Part shown: positions 10,162 through 19,343 of the stretch, piece after piece
Position numbering within the stretch: position 1 is the stretch's first letter
How the letters are laid out: each line of letters opens with the position of its first letter
From: Pseudomonas gingeri
Lineage (GTDB): Bacteria > Pseudomonadota > Gammaproteobacteria > Pseudomonadales > Pseudomonadaceae
DNA length: 64,000 bases
Assembly (NCBI RefSeq): GCF_013385425.1
Contig: NZ_JACAQA010000019.1
Span: 186,001 to 250,000, forward strand
Reading direction: 5' to 3'
Program-made: the position numbers and the translations under genes
Notes under the pieces: model-generated
Database searches by the model: none
The model's input: only the letters and a program-made list of their open reading frames with translations
Told to the model about the DNA's origin: nothing

Positions 10162-10184
10162 AGAAGACCCTGCGAGGCTCACCG

Positions 10185-11723
10185 ATGAACCCCAGCACCT
10201 TGCCTGCCCCACCCCTTGCCGAGCTCTATGACATCGCCGTGATTGGCGGTGGTATCAATGGTGTCGGGATTGCCGCGGACGCAGCCGGTCGCGGTCTCTC
10301 GGTGTTCCTTTGCGAAAAGGACGACCTGGCCAGCCATACCTCCTCGGCCAGCAGCAAGCTGATCCACGGTGGCCTGCGTTACCTGGAACACTACGAATTC
10401 CGCCTGGTGCGCGAAGCCCTGGCCGAACGTGAGGTGCTGCTCGCCAAGGCCCCGCATATCGTCAAGCCGATGCGTTTCGTCCTGCCCCATCGTCCGCACC
10501 TGCGTCCGGCCTGGATGATTCGTGCCGGCCTGTTCCTGTATGACCATCTGGGCAAGCGCGAGAAACTCGCCGGTTCGAAAAGCCTGAAGTTCGGCGCCGA
10601 CAGCGCGCTCAAGGCCGAAATCACCAAGGGTTTCGAATACTCCGATTGCTGGGTCGACGACGCGCGCCTGGTGGTGCTCAATGCCATGGCCGCGCGGGAG
10701 AACGGCGCCCATGTACACACCCGCACCCGCTGCGTCAGCGCCCGTCGCGGCAATGGCCTGTGGCATCTGGAGATGGAACACGGCAACGGCATGCGTTTCT
10801 CGATCCAGGCCAAGGCCCTGGTCAACGCGGCCGGCCCCTGGGTCGCCAAGTTCATCAAGGACGACCTGAAGCTGGAATCGCCCTACGGCATCCGCCTGAT
10901 CCAGGGCAGCCACCTGATCGTGCCCCGGCTGTACGAAGGCGAACACGCGCACATCCTGCAGAACGAGGACCAGCGCATCGTCTTCACCATTCCGTATCTG
11001 GACCGTTTCACCCTGATCGGCACCACCGACCGCGAATACCAGGGCGACCCGGCCAAGGTCAGCATCACCGAAGCCGAAACCGACTACCTGCTCAAGGTGG
11101 TCAACGCACACTTCAAGAAGCAGCTGGCCCGTGGCGATATCCTGCACAGCTATTCCGGCGTCCGGCCGCTGTGCAACGACGAGTCCGACAACCCTTCGGC
11201 GGTGACTCGCGATTACACCCTGGCGCTCTCCGGCGGCAACGATGAAGCCCCGCTGCTGTCGGTGTTCGGCGGCAAGCTGACCACCTACCGCAAGCTCGCC
11301 GAATCGGCGCTGGCCCAGCTGGCACCGTTCTTCAAGAACATGAAGCCGAGCTGGACCGCCACCTCGACCTTGCCCGGCGGCGAAGACATGACCACGCGCC
11401 AGGCCCTGAGCCACGAGATCCGTACCCGCTTCGACTGGATTCCAACCGAGATCGCCCGGCGCTGGGCGAGCACCTACGGCAGCCGCACCTGGCGCCTGCT
11501 GGAGGGCGTGCAGAACCTGAGCGACCTGGGCGAACACCTGGGTGGTGGCCTCTATACCCGCGAAGTCGATTACCTGTGCAGCGAAGAGTGGGCCTGCGCG
11601 GCCGTGGATATCCTGTGGCGGCGCAGCAAGCTGGGCCTGTTCACCACGGCGGCCGAGCAGCAACAGTTACAGCACTACCTGGACAAGGTCGAGCAGCACC
11701 GCGGCAAGATCGAAGCGGCCTGA
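10185..11723 (+). CDS. glpD: Aerobic glycerol-3-phosphate dehydrogenase
   Basis: FAD enzyme of 512 residues on the inner face of the cytoplasmic membrane; oxidises glycerol-3-phosphate to dihydroxyacetone phosphate and feeds electrons to quinone. The dinucleotide-binding motif VIGGGINGVGIAADAAGRG is near residue 18, SSKLIHGGLRYLE near 60, and a C-terminal DAO_C domain follows. Length is normal. The start has GAGG about nine bases upstream. Confidence 0.97.
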   Translation: MNPSTLPAPPLAELYDIAVIGGGINGVGIAADAAGRGLSVFLCEKDDLASHTSSASSKLIHGGLRYLEHYEFRLVREALAEREVLLAKAPHIVKPMRFVLPHRPHLRPAWMIRAGLFLYDHLGKREKLAGSKSLKFGADSALKAEITKGFEYSDCWVDDARLVVLNAMAARENGAHVHTRTRCVSARRGNGLWHLEMEHGNGMRFSIQAKALVNAAGPWVAKFIKDDLKLESPYGIRLIQGSHLIVPRLYEGEHAHILQNEDQRIVFTIPYLDRFTLIGTTDREYQGDPAKVSITEAETDYLLKVVNAHFKKQLARGDILHSYSGVRPLCNDESDNPSAVTRDYTLALSGGNDEAPLLSVFGGKLTTYRKLAESALAQLAPFFKNMKPSWTATSTLPGGEDMTTRQALSHEIRTRFDWIPTEIARRWASTYGSRTWRLLEGVQNLSDLGEHLGGGLYTREVDYLCSEEWACAAVDILWRRSKLGLFTTAAEQQQLQHYLDKVEQHRGKIEAA

Positions 11724-11776
11724 TTTCGGGCACGTTTCAAAGCCGCCAAAAGCTTCGTCGGAACGCCGCCCGGACC

Positions 11777-11866
11777 AAGCCCTGCTCCTACAGTTCATCG
11801 TCGTTCACCCATTTTGTGTACGACACCACATTGTAGGAGCAGGGCTTGCCCGCGAAGAGGCCCTTG
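11777..11866. repeat. Diverging REP units
   Basis: A reverse unit ending CCTGCTCCTACAG at 11793 and a forward unit TTGTAGGAGCAGGGCTTGCC starting at 11831 point away from each other. The forward unit carries GAAGAGGCCCTTG, the same inner sequence as the REPIN at 28622. Confidence 0.7.
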
Positions 11867-11913
11867 CGATCACCAACCCCTCAAAACAAGCCCCTTCCTA
11901 CAGCCCCTTCCCA

Positions 11914-11958
11914 TTCGGTTTTCCGAACAGCCCTTCGCCAACCATTCGGCAAACCGGA
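11914..11958 (+). promoter_or_regulatory. Two AauR enhancer sites
   Basis: TTCGGTTTTCCGAA at 11914-11927 is a perfect TTCGG-N4-CCGAA palindrome. TTCGGCAAACCGGA at 11945-11958 has one mismatch. They are 31 bases apart, three helical turns, and about 100-150 bases before the predicted sigma54 start site. I recall TTCGG-N4-CCGAA as the AauR motif for acidic amino acid uptake in Pseudomonas. Confidence 0.75.
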
Positions 11959-12034
11959 CGCCAGACGCTCCGAAACCTCTCGAAACAATCAGATTCCCCT
12001 TTAAAATCAATGACTAAAACCTCACCCCCAAGCC

Positions 12035-12050
12035 TGGCATGAGTCGTGCT
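12035..12050 (+). promoter_or_regulatory. Sigma54 promoter of aatJQMP
   Basis: TGGCATGAGTCGTGCT has the -24 GG at 12036 and the -12 GC at 12048 with exactly ten bases between. The predicted start is near 12061, about 100 bases before aatJ. The enhancer sites upstream and the NtrC-type AauR downstream support it. Confidence 0.8.
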
Positions 12051-12163
12051 CTACACTCGATACCGAATGCTCAGGCCGCCCTTGGGGTCGGATGAGCGCT
12101 TCGAAGTACCCGAGAGTCGGCTGACCGACTCCATAAGAAAAACAATCTCGAGGAAACCATCTG

Positions 12164-13078
12164 ATGCGCATCGTTCCCCAGCTTCTGGGCGCAGCTATCG
12201 CTGTTGCTCTGATCAGTACTCCAGTTTTCGCCGCTGAACTGACCGGCACCCTGAAGAAGATCAAAGAGTCCGGCACCATCACCCTCGGGCATCGCGACAG
12301 CTCCATTCCGTTCTCCTACATCGCGGATGCGTCCGGCAAGCCAGTGGGCTACTCCCACGATATCCAGCTGGCCATCGTCGAAGGCATCAAGAAAGACCTC
12401 GGCCTGCCGGAGCTCAAGGTCAAGTACAACCTGGTCACTTCCCAGACCCGTATCCCGCTGGTGCAGAACGGTACCGTCGATGTTGAGTGTGGCTCCACCA
12501 CCAACAACGCCGAACGCGGCCAGCAAGTGGACTTCTCGGTCGGCATCTTCGAAATCGGCACCCGCCTGCTGTCGAAGAAAGACTCCACCTACAAGGACTT
12601 CGCCGACCTCAAGGGCAAGAACGTCGTGACCACCGCCGGCACCACGTCCGAGCGCATCATCAAGGCGATGAACGCCGACAAGCAGATGGGCATGAACGTC
12701 ATCTCCGCCAAGGACCATGGCGAAGCCTTCAACATGCTCGAAAGCGGCCGCGCCGTGGCCTTCATGATGGACGACGCCCTGCTCGCCGGGGAAATGGCCA
12801 AGGCCAAGAAGCCTGATGACTGGGCCGTGACCGGCACCCCGCAATCCTACGAAATCTATGGCTGCATGGTCCGCAAGGACGACCCGGCCTTCAAGAAAGC
12901 CGTGGATGACGCCATCGTCGCAACCTACAAGTCCGGCGAGATCAACAAGATCTACGCCAAGTGGTTCACCCAGCCGATTCCACCAAAAGGCCTGAACCTG
13001 AACTTCCCGATGAGCGACGAGCTCAAGGCCCTGCTGGCCAATCCGAACGACAAGCCTGCACCGGACAAAAAGATCTGA
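12164..13078 (+). CDS. aatJ: Glutamate/aspartate ABC transporter, periplasmic binding protein
   Basis: Captures glutamate, aspartate and probably glutamine or asparagine in the periplasm. It has 304 residues with a Sec signal peptide ending near TPVFAAEL, then the type 3 solute-binding fold: ITLGHRDSSIPFSY, DVECGSTTNNAERG with the amino-acid-binding residues, and VTTAGTTSERIIKA. GAGGAA precedes the start. It is first in the aatJQMP operon and is followed by a strong hairpin that probably makes its mRNA more abundant than that of the membrane genes. Confidence 0.95.
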   Translation: MRIVPQLLGAAIAVALISTPVFAAELTGTLKKIKESGTITLGHRDSSIPFSYIADASGKPVGYSHDIQLAIVEGIKKDLGLPELKVKYNLVTSQTRIPLVQNGTVDVECGSTTNNAERGQQVDFSVGIFEIGTRLLSKKDSTYKDFADLKGKNVVTTAGTTSERIIKAMNADKQMGMNVISAKDHGEAFNMLESGRAVAFMMDDALLAGEMAKAKKPDDWAVTGTPQSYEIYGCMVRKDDPAFKKAVDDAIVATYKSGEINKIYAKWFTQPIPPKGLNLNFPMSDELKALLANPNDKPAPDKKI

Positions 13079-13092
13079 TGCACCTCTGAGCG

Positions 13093-13126
13093 AACTCCCG
13101 GTGGCACGAACGCATATCCGGGAGTT
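13093..13126 (+). terminator. Hairpin between aatJ and aatQ, probable attenuator
   Basis: Arms AACTCCCGG (13093-13101) and CCGGGAGTT (13118-13126) pair perfectly over nine bases. Only TTTGTTG follows, so it is a weak terminator or an mRNA 3'-end stabiliser. This is the usual way to make more binding protein than permease. Confidence 0.65.
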
Positions 13127-13277
13127 TGTTGATATCTGCTGTACTGGCTTCTTCTATTGAGATGGGAAAGACACTCGGACCGCGAGCGGAACGTGTGTGC
13201 CTGACGAAGCACGTCAGGCGGGGCGGAGTCCCGGGAAGCACGTGCGTGACCACTGATTGATCCGAGGGGAGACCCGA

Positions 13278-14024
13278 ATGAATTACAACTGGGACTGGGG
13301 CGTGTTCTTCAAGTCCACCGGTGTGGGCAGCGAGACCTATCTCGACTGGTTCATCTCCGGACTGGGCTGGACCATCGCCATCGCCGTGGTGGCCTGGATC
13401 GTTGCACTGATCCTCGGCTCGCTGCTGGGCGTGATGCGTACCGTACCGAACCGCGTGGTATCGGGCATTGCCACGGTCTACGTGGAAATCTTCCGCAACG
13501 TGCCGCTGCTGGTGCAACTGTTCATCTGGTACTTCCTGATACCCGATCTGCTGCCGCAAAACCTGCAGGACTGGTACAAACAGGACCTCAATCCGACCAC
13601 CTCGGCCTACCTGAGCGTCGTCGTCTGCCTGGGCCTGTTCACCGCCGCCCGGGTCTGCGAACAAGTCCGCACCGGCATCCAGGCGCTGCCCCGCGGCCAG
13701 GAATCGGCGGCCCGCGCCATGGGCTTCAAGCTGCCGCAGATCTACTGGAACGTGCTGCTGCCGCAAGCCTACCGGATCATCATTCCGCCGCTGACCTCGG
13801 AATTCCTCAACGTCTTCAAGAACTCCTCCGTGGCCTCGCTGATCGGCTTGATGGAACTGCTCGCGCAGACCAAGCAGACCGCCGAGTTCTCCGCCAACCT
13901 GTTCGAAGCCTTCACCCTGGCGACGCTGATCTACTTCACCCTGAACATGAGCCTGATGTTGCTGATGCGCCTGGTCGAGAAGAAAGTCGCGGTGCCCGGC
14001 CTGATCTCCGTGGGGGGTAAATAA
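13278..14024 (+). CDS. aatQ: Glutamate/aspartate ABC transporter permease, GltJ type
   Basis: Inner membrane permease of 248 residues of the HisM class, with about five membrane segments. The cytoplasmic EAA loop is ALPRGQESAARAMGFKLPQI, where the ATPase docks. The start at 13278 (MNYNWDWG) has GAGGGGA upstream and is preferred to an in-frame ATG 21 bases earlier. Its stop overlaps the aatM start by one base. Confidence 0.95.
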   Translation: MNYNWDWGVFFKSTGVGSETYLDWFISGLGWTIAIAVVAWIVALILGSLLGVMRTVPNRVVSGIATVYVEIFRNVPLLVQLFIWYFLIPDLLPQNLQDWYKQDLNPTTSAYLSVVVCLGLFTAARVCEQVRTGIQALPRGQESAARAMGFKLPQIYWNVLLPQAYRIIIPPLTSEFLNVFKNSSVASLIGLMELLAQTKQTAEFSANLFEAFTLATLIYFTLNMSLMLLMRLVEKKVAVPGLISVGGK

Positions 14025-14695
14025 TGGACTTCGATTTCAGTGGCATCGTCCCGGCCATTCCCGGTCTCTGGAACGGCATGCTGATGACCCTGCAGCTGAT
14101 GGTGCTGGGTGTTGTCGGCGGCCTGGTCATCGGTACGCTCCTGGCCTTGATGCGCTTGTCTTCGAACAAGCTGCTGGCCAACGTCGCCGGTGCCTACGTC
14201 AACTACTTCCGCTCGATCCCGCTGCTGCTGGTGATCACCTGGTTCTACCTGGCGGTACCCTTCGTCCTGCGCTGGATCACCGGAGAAGACACGCCGATCG
14301 GCGCGTTCGCCTCCTGCATCGTGGCCTTCATGATGTTCGAAGCGGCGTACTTCTGCGAAATCGTCCGCGCCGGCGTGCAGTCGATCGCCAAGGGCCAGAT
14401 GGGCGCCGCCCAGGCCCTGGGCATGAGCTATGGCCAGACCATGCGCCTGATCATCCTGCCCCAGGCGTTCCGCAAGATGACCCCGCTGCTGTTGCAGCAG
14501 AGCATCATCCTGTTCCAGGACACGTCGCTGGTCTACACCGTGGGCCTGGTGGATTTCCTCAACGCCTCGCGCTCGAGCGGCGACATCATCGGCCGTTCCA
14601 ATGAATTCCTGATCTTCGCAGGTCTGGTCTACTTCACAATCAGCTTTGCCGCCTCGCTGCTGGTCAAGCGTCTGCAAAAAAGGTTTGCCGTATGA
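14024..14695 (+). CDS. aatM: Glutamate/aspartate ABC transporter permease, GltK type
   Basis: Second permease subunit, 223 residues, paired with AatQ in the membrane. Several hydrophobic segments and the EAA loop SIAKGQMGAAQALGMSYGQT are seen. Start and stop overlap both neighbours (one base with aatQ, four bases ATGA with aatP), so translation is coupled through the set. Confidence 0.95.
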   Translation: MDFDFSGIVPAIPGLWNGMLMTLQLMVLGVVGGLVIGTLLALMRLSSNKLLANVAGAYVNYFRSIPLLLVITWFYLAVPFVLRWITGEDTPIGAFASCIVAFMMFEAAYFCEIVRAGVQSIAKGQMGAAQALGMSYGQTMRLIILPQAFRKMTPLLLQQSIILFQDTSLVYTVGLVDFLNASRSSGDIIGRSNEFLIFAGLVYFTISFAASLLVKRLQKRFAV

Positions 14696-15426
14696 TCTCT
14701 ATCAAGAACATCAACAAGTGGTATGGCGACTTCCAGGTGCTGACCGATTGCAGCACCGAGGTCAGCAAGGGTGAAGTGGTGGTGGTCTGCGGTCCTTCGG
14801 GCTCGGGCAAGTCCACCCTGATCAAATGCGTGAACGCCCTGGAACCCTTCCAGAAAGGCGACATCGTGGTCGACGGCACCTCCATCGCCGACCCGAAGAC
14901 CAACCTGCCGAAGCTGCGTTCGCGGGTCGGCATGGTGTTCCAGCATTTCGAGCTGTTCCCGCACCTGACCATCACCGAAAACCTGACCATCGCGCAGATC
15001 AAGGTCCTCGGCCGCAGCAAGGAAGAAGCGACCAGCAAAGGCCTGCAACTGCTGGATCGCGTCGGTCTGTCGGCCCATGCCCACAAGCACCCGGGGCAAC
15101 TCTCCGGCGGCCAGCAACAGCGTGTGGCGATTGCCCGTGCCCTGGCGATGGACCCGGTGGTGATGCTGTTCGACGAACCGACCTCGGCCCTCGACCCGGA
15201 AATGGTCAACGAAGTGCTCGACGTGATGGTGCAGCTCGCCCAGGAAGGCATGACCATGATGTGCGTGACCCACGAAATGGGCTTTGCCCGCAAGGTCGCC
15301 AGCCGTGTGATCTTCATGGACCAGGGCAAGATCATCGAGGACTGCAACAAGGACGAGTTCTTCGGCGACATCAGTGCCCGTTCGGAACGTGCGCAGCATT
15401 TCCTCGAGAAGATCCTGCAGCACTAA
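14692..15426 (+). CDS. aatP: Glutamate/aspartate ABC transporter ATPase, GltL type
   Basis: Cytoplasmic ATPase of 244 residues that drives AatQM. Walker A GPSGSGKST near residue 35, Q-loop VFQHFELFPHL, signature LSGGQQQRVAIARAL, Walker B VMLFDEPTSALDP and the switch histidine in VTHEMGFA are all intact. It is last in the operon; REP units and aauS follow. Confidence 0.96.
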   Translation: MISIKNINKWYGDFQVLTDCSTEVSKGEVVVVCGPSGSGKSTLIKCVNALEPFQKGDIVVDGTSIADPKTNLPKLRSRVGMVFQHFELFPHLTITENLTIAQIKVLGRSKEEATSKGLQLLDRVGLSAHAHKHPGQLSGGQQQRVAIARALAMDPVVMLFDEPTSALDPEMVNEVLDVMVQLAQEGMTMMCVTHEMGFARKVASRVIFMDQGKIIEDCNKDEFFGDISARSERAQHFLEKILQH

Positions 15427-15440
15427 AACCCCAGGCCCCC

Positions 15441-15544
15441 CTGTAGGAGTCGAGCTTGCTCGCGATGGACGTCAACGATAACACGGGGTACCTGATGCCC
15501 CATGGCGCCTGCTCCACCATCGCGAGCAAGCTCCCTCCTACAGG
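15441..15544. repeat. REPIN of the GCTTGCTCGCGATGG subtype
   Basis: Left unit CTGTAGGAGTCGAGCTTGCT and right unit ending AGCTCCCTCCTACAGG flank a loop of about 45 bases. It separates aatP from aauS. Confidence 0.8.
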
Positions 15545-15597
15545 GTTCAGGTGATGGCCGTGCAGACACGCGGTCTGGTTGACCCAAGGCAAACGTG

Positions 15598-17499
15598 ATG
15601 AAATGCGACCCCAACCTCTATCGCGCGACGCCGCCCTCATTCGCCGTGAAACCCCGCCTGATCCGCCAACTGTTCCTACCGCCCCTGATCATCCTGCTGA
15701 TGATCGGCCTGGGCTACGCCGGCTATCGCATCAGCGAACACTATGGCATCCGCACCCTCAGCGAAAACGGCGAACGCCAGCTGGAGCTGCACGCCCGCAC
15801 CGTCGAAAGCGAGATCAGCAAGTACACCTACCTGCCCAGCCTGCTGGAGCTTGAATCCAGCGTCTCGGCCCTGCTCAAGGAGCCCGACGCCGAACACCGC
15901 CAGGCGGTCAACGCCTACCTCGAAGGCCTGAACCGGCGCAGCCGCAGTCGGGCCATCTATGTCATGGACACCAGCGGTCGGGTATTGGCCACCAGCAACT
16001 GGCGCGATGCCGACAGTTACCTCGGTGAAGACCTGTCCTTTCGCGCCTATTTCCAGGACGCCGTGCGCGGTCTGCCGGGGCGTTTCTACGGGATCGGCAG
16101 CACCAGCGGCGAACCCGGCTATTACCTGGCCCACGGCCTGGAAGAACAAGGCAAGATCATCGGCGTAGCCGTGATCAAGGTCCGTCTCGAAGCCCTTGAA
16201 GAGCGCTGGCAACGGGCCCGCCTGGAGGCTTTTGTCACGGACGAGAACGGCATCATCATCCTCTCCAGCGACCCGGCCCGACGCCTCAAGTCCGTGCGCC
16301 CGCTGACCCCGGAGATCAAGGAACGCCTGGCCCGCAGCCTGCAATATTACTGGTGGCCGCTGAACGAGCTGCAACCCCTGGCCCGCGAACGCCTGGCCGA
16401 GGGCGTCGAAACCCTGACCTTCCCGGCCAACACCGAGCTGGCCAAGGACGGCGACAGCGTCAGCTACCTGGCCCAGACCCGGCGCCTGAGCGACACGCCC
16501 TGGCATCTCACCCTGCTCACCCCCTTGCAGGACCTGCGCCGCGAAGCCGCCAACCAGGGCATGCTGGTGGCCGTGGCCTTTGCCCTGGTGGCCTTCCTGC
16601 TGATCGCCTGGAACGAACGGCGCAAGGTCATCGCCACCCGCCTGGCCGCCCGCGAAGCCCTGCAGGAAGCCAACAGCCAGCTGGAACGACGGATCGCCGA
16701 GCGCACGGTCGACCTGCGCGCCAGCAATGATCGGCTCAAGGACCAGATCCGCGAACGGCGCCAGGCCGAGGAAACCCTGCGCCGCGCCCAGGACGAACTG
16801 GTCCAGGCCGGCAAGCTGGCCGCCATCGGCCAGATGTCCACCAGCATCGCCCATGAACTCAACCAGCCGTTGGCCGCGTTGCGCACCCTGTCCGGCAATA
16901 CCGTGCGTTTCCTCGAACGCGGCGAACTGGACACCGCCAGCACCAACCTGCGCACCATCAACGACCTGATCGACCGCATGGGCCGGATCACCGCCAGCCT
17001 GCGCGCCTTTGCCCGGCGCGGTGACGACAAGGGCGAGTCGAGCCTGGCCAAGGCCGTCGACGCCTCCCTGCAGGTCCTCGGCAGCCGGGTCGAAACCCTG
17101 CACCTGGAAGTCCATCGCGACTTCGACGACGTGCAACTGGCCATCGACCAGACCCGCCTGGAGCAGATCCTGGTCAACCTGGTCGGCAACGCCCTCGACG
17201 CCATGCAGGCCCAACCGCTGCCGGAACTGTGGCTGGAAGGCGACTTCGTCGAAGGCAAATACCGCCTGCTGGTACGCGACAACGGCCATGGCATCGAGCC
17301 TGAGGCGCGCAAGCACCTGTTCGAACCCTTCTTCACCACCAAGCCGGGAGAACAGGGCCTCGGCCTCGGCCTGACCCTCTCCGCCAGCCTCGCGGCGGCG
17401 GCCGGCGGCCACCTCGGGGTCGAACACCCCCTCACGGGCGGTACCGCCTTCGTCCTCACTTTACCGCGGGTCAACCCTGCCAAGGCCGAGCCGATATGA
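15598..17499 (+). CDS. aauS: Sensor histidine kinase for acidic amino acids
   Basis: DctB-like inner membrane kinase of 633 residues. A first membrane segment lies at about residues 23-43 (LFLPPLIILLMIGLGY), then a periplasmic Cache-type sensor, a second segment near residue 325 (VAVAFALVAFLLIAW), a coiled coil, the H-box SIAHELNQPLAAL, and the N, G1 and G2 boxes NLVGNALDAM, DNGHGIE and GLGLGLTLS. It overlaps aauR by four bases. The start is ATG 15598 or GTG 15595. Placement after aatJQMP supports glutamate/aspartate sensing. Confidence 0.93.
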   Translation: MKCDPNLYRATPPSFAVKPRLIRQLFLPPLIILLMIGLGYAGYRISEHYGIRTLSENGERQLELHARTVESEISKYTYLPSLLELESSVSALLKEPDAEHRQAVNAYLEGLNRRSRSRAIYVMDTSGRVLATSNWRDADSYLGEDLSFRAYFQDAVRGLPGRFYGIGSTSGEPGYYLAHGLEEQGKIIGVAVIKVRLEALEERWQRARLEAFVTDENGIIILSSDPARRLKSVRPLTPEIKERLARSLQYYWWPLNELQPLARERLAEGVETLTFPANTELAKDGDSVSYLAQTRRLSDTPWHLTLLTPLQDLRREAANQGMLVAVAFALVAFLLIAWNERRKVIATRLAAREALQEANSQLERRIAERTVDLRASNDRLKDQIRERRQAEETLRRAQDELVQAGKLAAIGQMSTSIAHELNQPLAALRTLSGNTVRFLERGELDTASTNLRTINDLIDRMGRITASLRAFARRGDDKGESSLAKAVDASLQVLGSRVETLHLEVHRDFDDVQLAIDQTRLEQILVNLVGNALDAMQAQPLPELWLEGDFVEGKYRLLVRDNGHGIEPEARKHLFEPFFTTKPGEQGLGLGLTLSASLAAAAGGHLGVEHPLTGGTAFVLTLPRVNPAKAEPI

Positions 17500-18821
17500 A
17501 CAACGACCTCACTGTCCTGATTGTCGAGGACGACCCCCATGTCCTGCTCGGCTGCCAGCAGGCGCTGTCCCTGGAAGATATCCCCAGCGAAGGCGTCGGC
17601 AGTGCCGAGGAAGCCCTGGCACGGATCGGCGACAACTTCCCCGGAATCGTCATCAGCGACATCCGCCTGCCGGGCATCGACGGCCTGGAGCTGTTGACCC
17701 GGCTCAAGGCTCGCGACAGCAGCCTGCCGGTGGTGCTGATTACCGGCCACGGCGATATCTCCATGGCTGTCGGCGCCATGCGCAACGGCGCCTATGACTT
17801 CATGGAAAAGCCCTTTTCCCCGGAGCGCCTGGTGGACGTCGCCCGCCGTGCCCTGGAGCAACGCGGCCTGGCCCGGGAAGTCTGGTCGTTGCGCCGGCAA
17901 CTGGCCGAGCGCGACTCGCTGGAGGGCCGGATCATCGGCCGCTCGCCGGCCATGCAGAACCTGCGGGAACTGATCGCCAATGTCGCCGATACCTCGGCCA
18001 ATGTGCTGATCGAAGGCGAGACCGGCACCGGCAAGGAACTGGTTGCCCGCTGCCTGCATGACTTCAGCCGGCGCAAGTCGCAACAGTTCGTCGCGCTCAA
18101 CTGCGGCGGGCTGCCGGAGAACCTGTTCGAAAGTGAAATCTTCGGCCACGAGGCCAATGCCTTCACCGGTGCCGGCAAACGCCGCATCGGCAAAATCGAG
18201 CACGCCCATGGCGGTACGCTGTTCCTCGACGAAGTGGAAAGCATGCCGATCCCCATGCAGATCAAACTGCTGCGGGTCTTGCAGGAGCGCACCCTGGAAC
18301 GCCTGGGCTCGAACCAGAGCGTGGCCGTCGATTGCCGCGTTATCGCCGCCACCAAGTTCGACCTCGACGAAAGGGGCCGCGCCGGCGAGTTTCGCAGCGA
18401 CCTGTATTACCGGCTGAACGTGGTGACCCTGGAGCTACCGCCCCTGCGCGAGCGGCGCGAAGACATCCTGCAATTGTTCGAACACTTCCTGCAGCAGTCC
18501 TCCCTGCGTTTCGACCGTATCGCGCCGGAGCTGGACAACCAGACCTTGTCCAGCCTCATGAGCCACGACTGGCCGGGCAATGTGCGCGAACTGCGCAACG
18601 TCGCCGAGCGCTTCGCCCTCGGCCTGCCGCCCTTCAAGAAAGCCGGCGCGCAAAGCGGCGGCGGGCTGGGCTTTGCCGAAGCGGTGGAAGCCTTCGAGCG
18701 TAACCTGCTCAACGAGGCCCTGCAGCGCAGCGGCGGCAACCTGAGCCAGGCCAGCCACGAACTGGGCATGGCCAAGACCACCTTGTTCGACAAGGTCAAG
18801 AAGTACGGTTTGAGTCACTGA
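17496..18821 (+). CDS. aauR: Sigma54-dependent response regulator of acidic amino acid uptake
   Basis: NtrC-family enhancer-binding protein of 441 residues. The receiver has phosphorylation site D55 (VISDIRLPG). The AAA+ domain has Walker A GETGTGKE and Walker B GGTLFLDEVE, and the C-terminal Fis-type helix-turn-helix is GNLSQASHELGMAKTTLFDK. The sigma54-contact loop reads NAFTGA (N221) instead of the usual GAFTGA. It should act at the two TTCGG/CCGAA sites before aatJ. Its start overlaps aauS (ATGA). Confidence 0.94.
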   Translation: MNNDLTVLIVEDDPHVLLGCQQALSLEDIPSEGVGSAEEALARIGDNFPGIVISDIRLPGIDGLELLTRLKARDSSLPVVLITGHGDISMAVGAMRNGAYDFMEKPFSPERLVDVARRALEQRGLAREVWSLRRQLAERDSLEGRIIGRSPAMQNLRELIANVADTSANVLIEGETGTGKELVARCLHDFSRRKSQQFVALNCGGLPENLFESEIFGHEANAFTGAGKRRIGKIEHAHGGTLFLDEVESMPIPMQIKLLRVLQERTLERLGSNQSVAVDCRVIAATKFDLDERGRAGEFRSDLYYRLNVVTLELPPLRERREDILQLFEHFLQQSSLRFDRIAPELDNQTLSSLMSHDWPGNVRELRNVAERFALGLPPFKKAGAQSGGGLGFAEAVEAFERNLLNEALQRSGGNLSQASHELGMAKTTLFDKVKKYGLSH

Positions 18822-18836
18822 CGGCAGGCAAGCAAG

Positions 18837-19175
18837 ATGGATTTACTGTTGAAGGCCGCCCTCGGCGCCCTGGTCGTGGTGCTGCTCGCCGCCCTGTCGA
18901 AAACCCGCAATTACTACATTGCCGGGCTGGTGCCGCTGTTCCCGACCTTTGCCCTGATCGCGCACTACATCGTCGGCAAGGGTCGTTCGATCGATGATCT
19001 GAAAACCACCATCCTGTTCGGCATGTGGTCGATCATTCCCTACTTCATCTACCTGGCGACCCTGTATGTGCTGGTGGACCGGCTGCGCCTGGAGACATCG
19101 CTGGCCCTGGCGGTACTCGCCTGGTTGCTGGCGGCCAGTGTGCTGGTCAGCCTCTGGCTGCGTTTTCACGGCTGA
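18837..19175 (+). CDS. glpM: GlpM family membrane protein
   Basis: Small inner membrane protein of 112 residues with four hydrophobic segments and the highly recognisable KTRNYYIAGLVPLFPTFALI stretch. In P. aeruginosa glpM lies next to glpD and was linked to alginate production; its molecular function is unknown. Here aatJQMP-aauSR lies between glpD and glpM. It follows aauR by 15 bases and may be transcribed with it. Confidence 0.9.
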   Translation: MDLLLKAALGALVVVLLAALSKTRNYYIAGLVPLFPTFALIAHYIVGKGRSIDDLKTTILFGMWSIIPYFIYLATLYVLVDRLRLETSLALAVLAWLLAASVLVSLWLRFHG

Positions 19176-19343
19176 TCCGCCGCCCTCGCCCGGCGCCCCG
19201 TCCGCTTTGTGCTGGCCTGTCCTTTGCATTTGCCGGCAAAGCCCTTACGCTGTGCGCCTTCATGGACGCTGCAGCGAAGCCGAGCGACTGTGCAATCCGG
19301 CGCGCCATAAAGCGTTGACCCTGCTGTTCTAGGAGCTGTTTCC

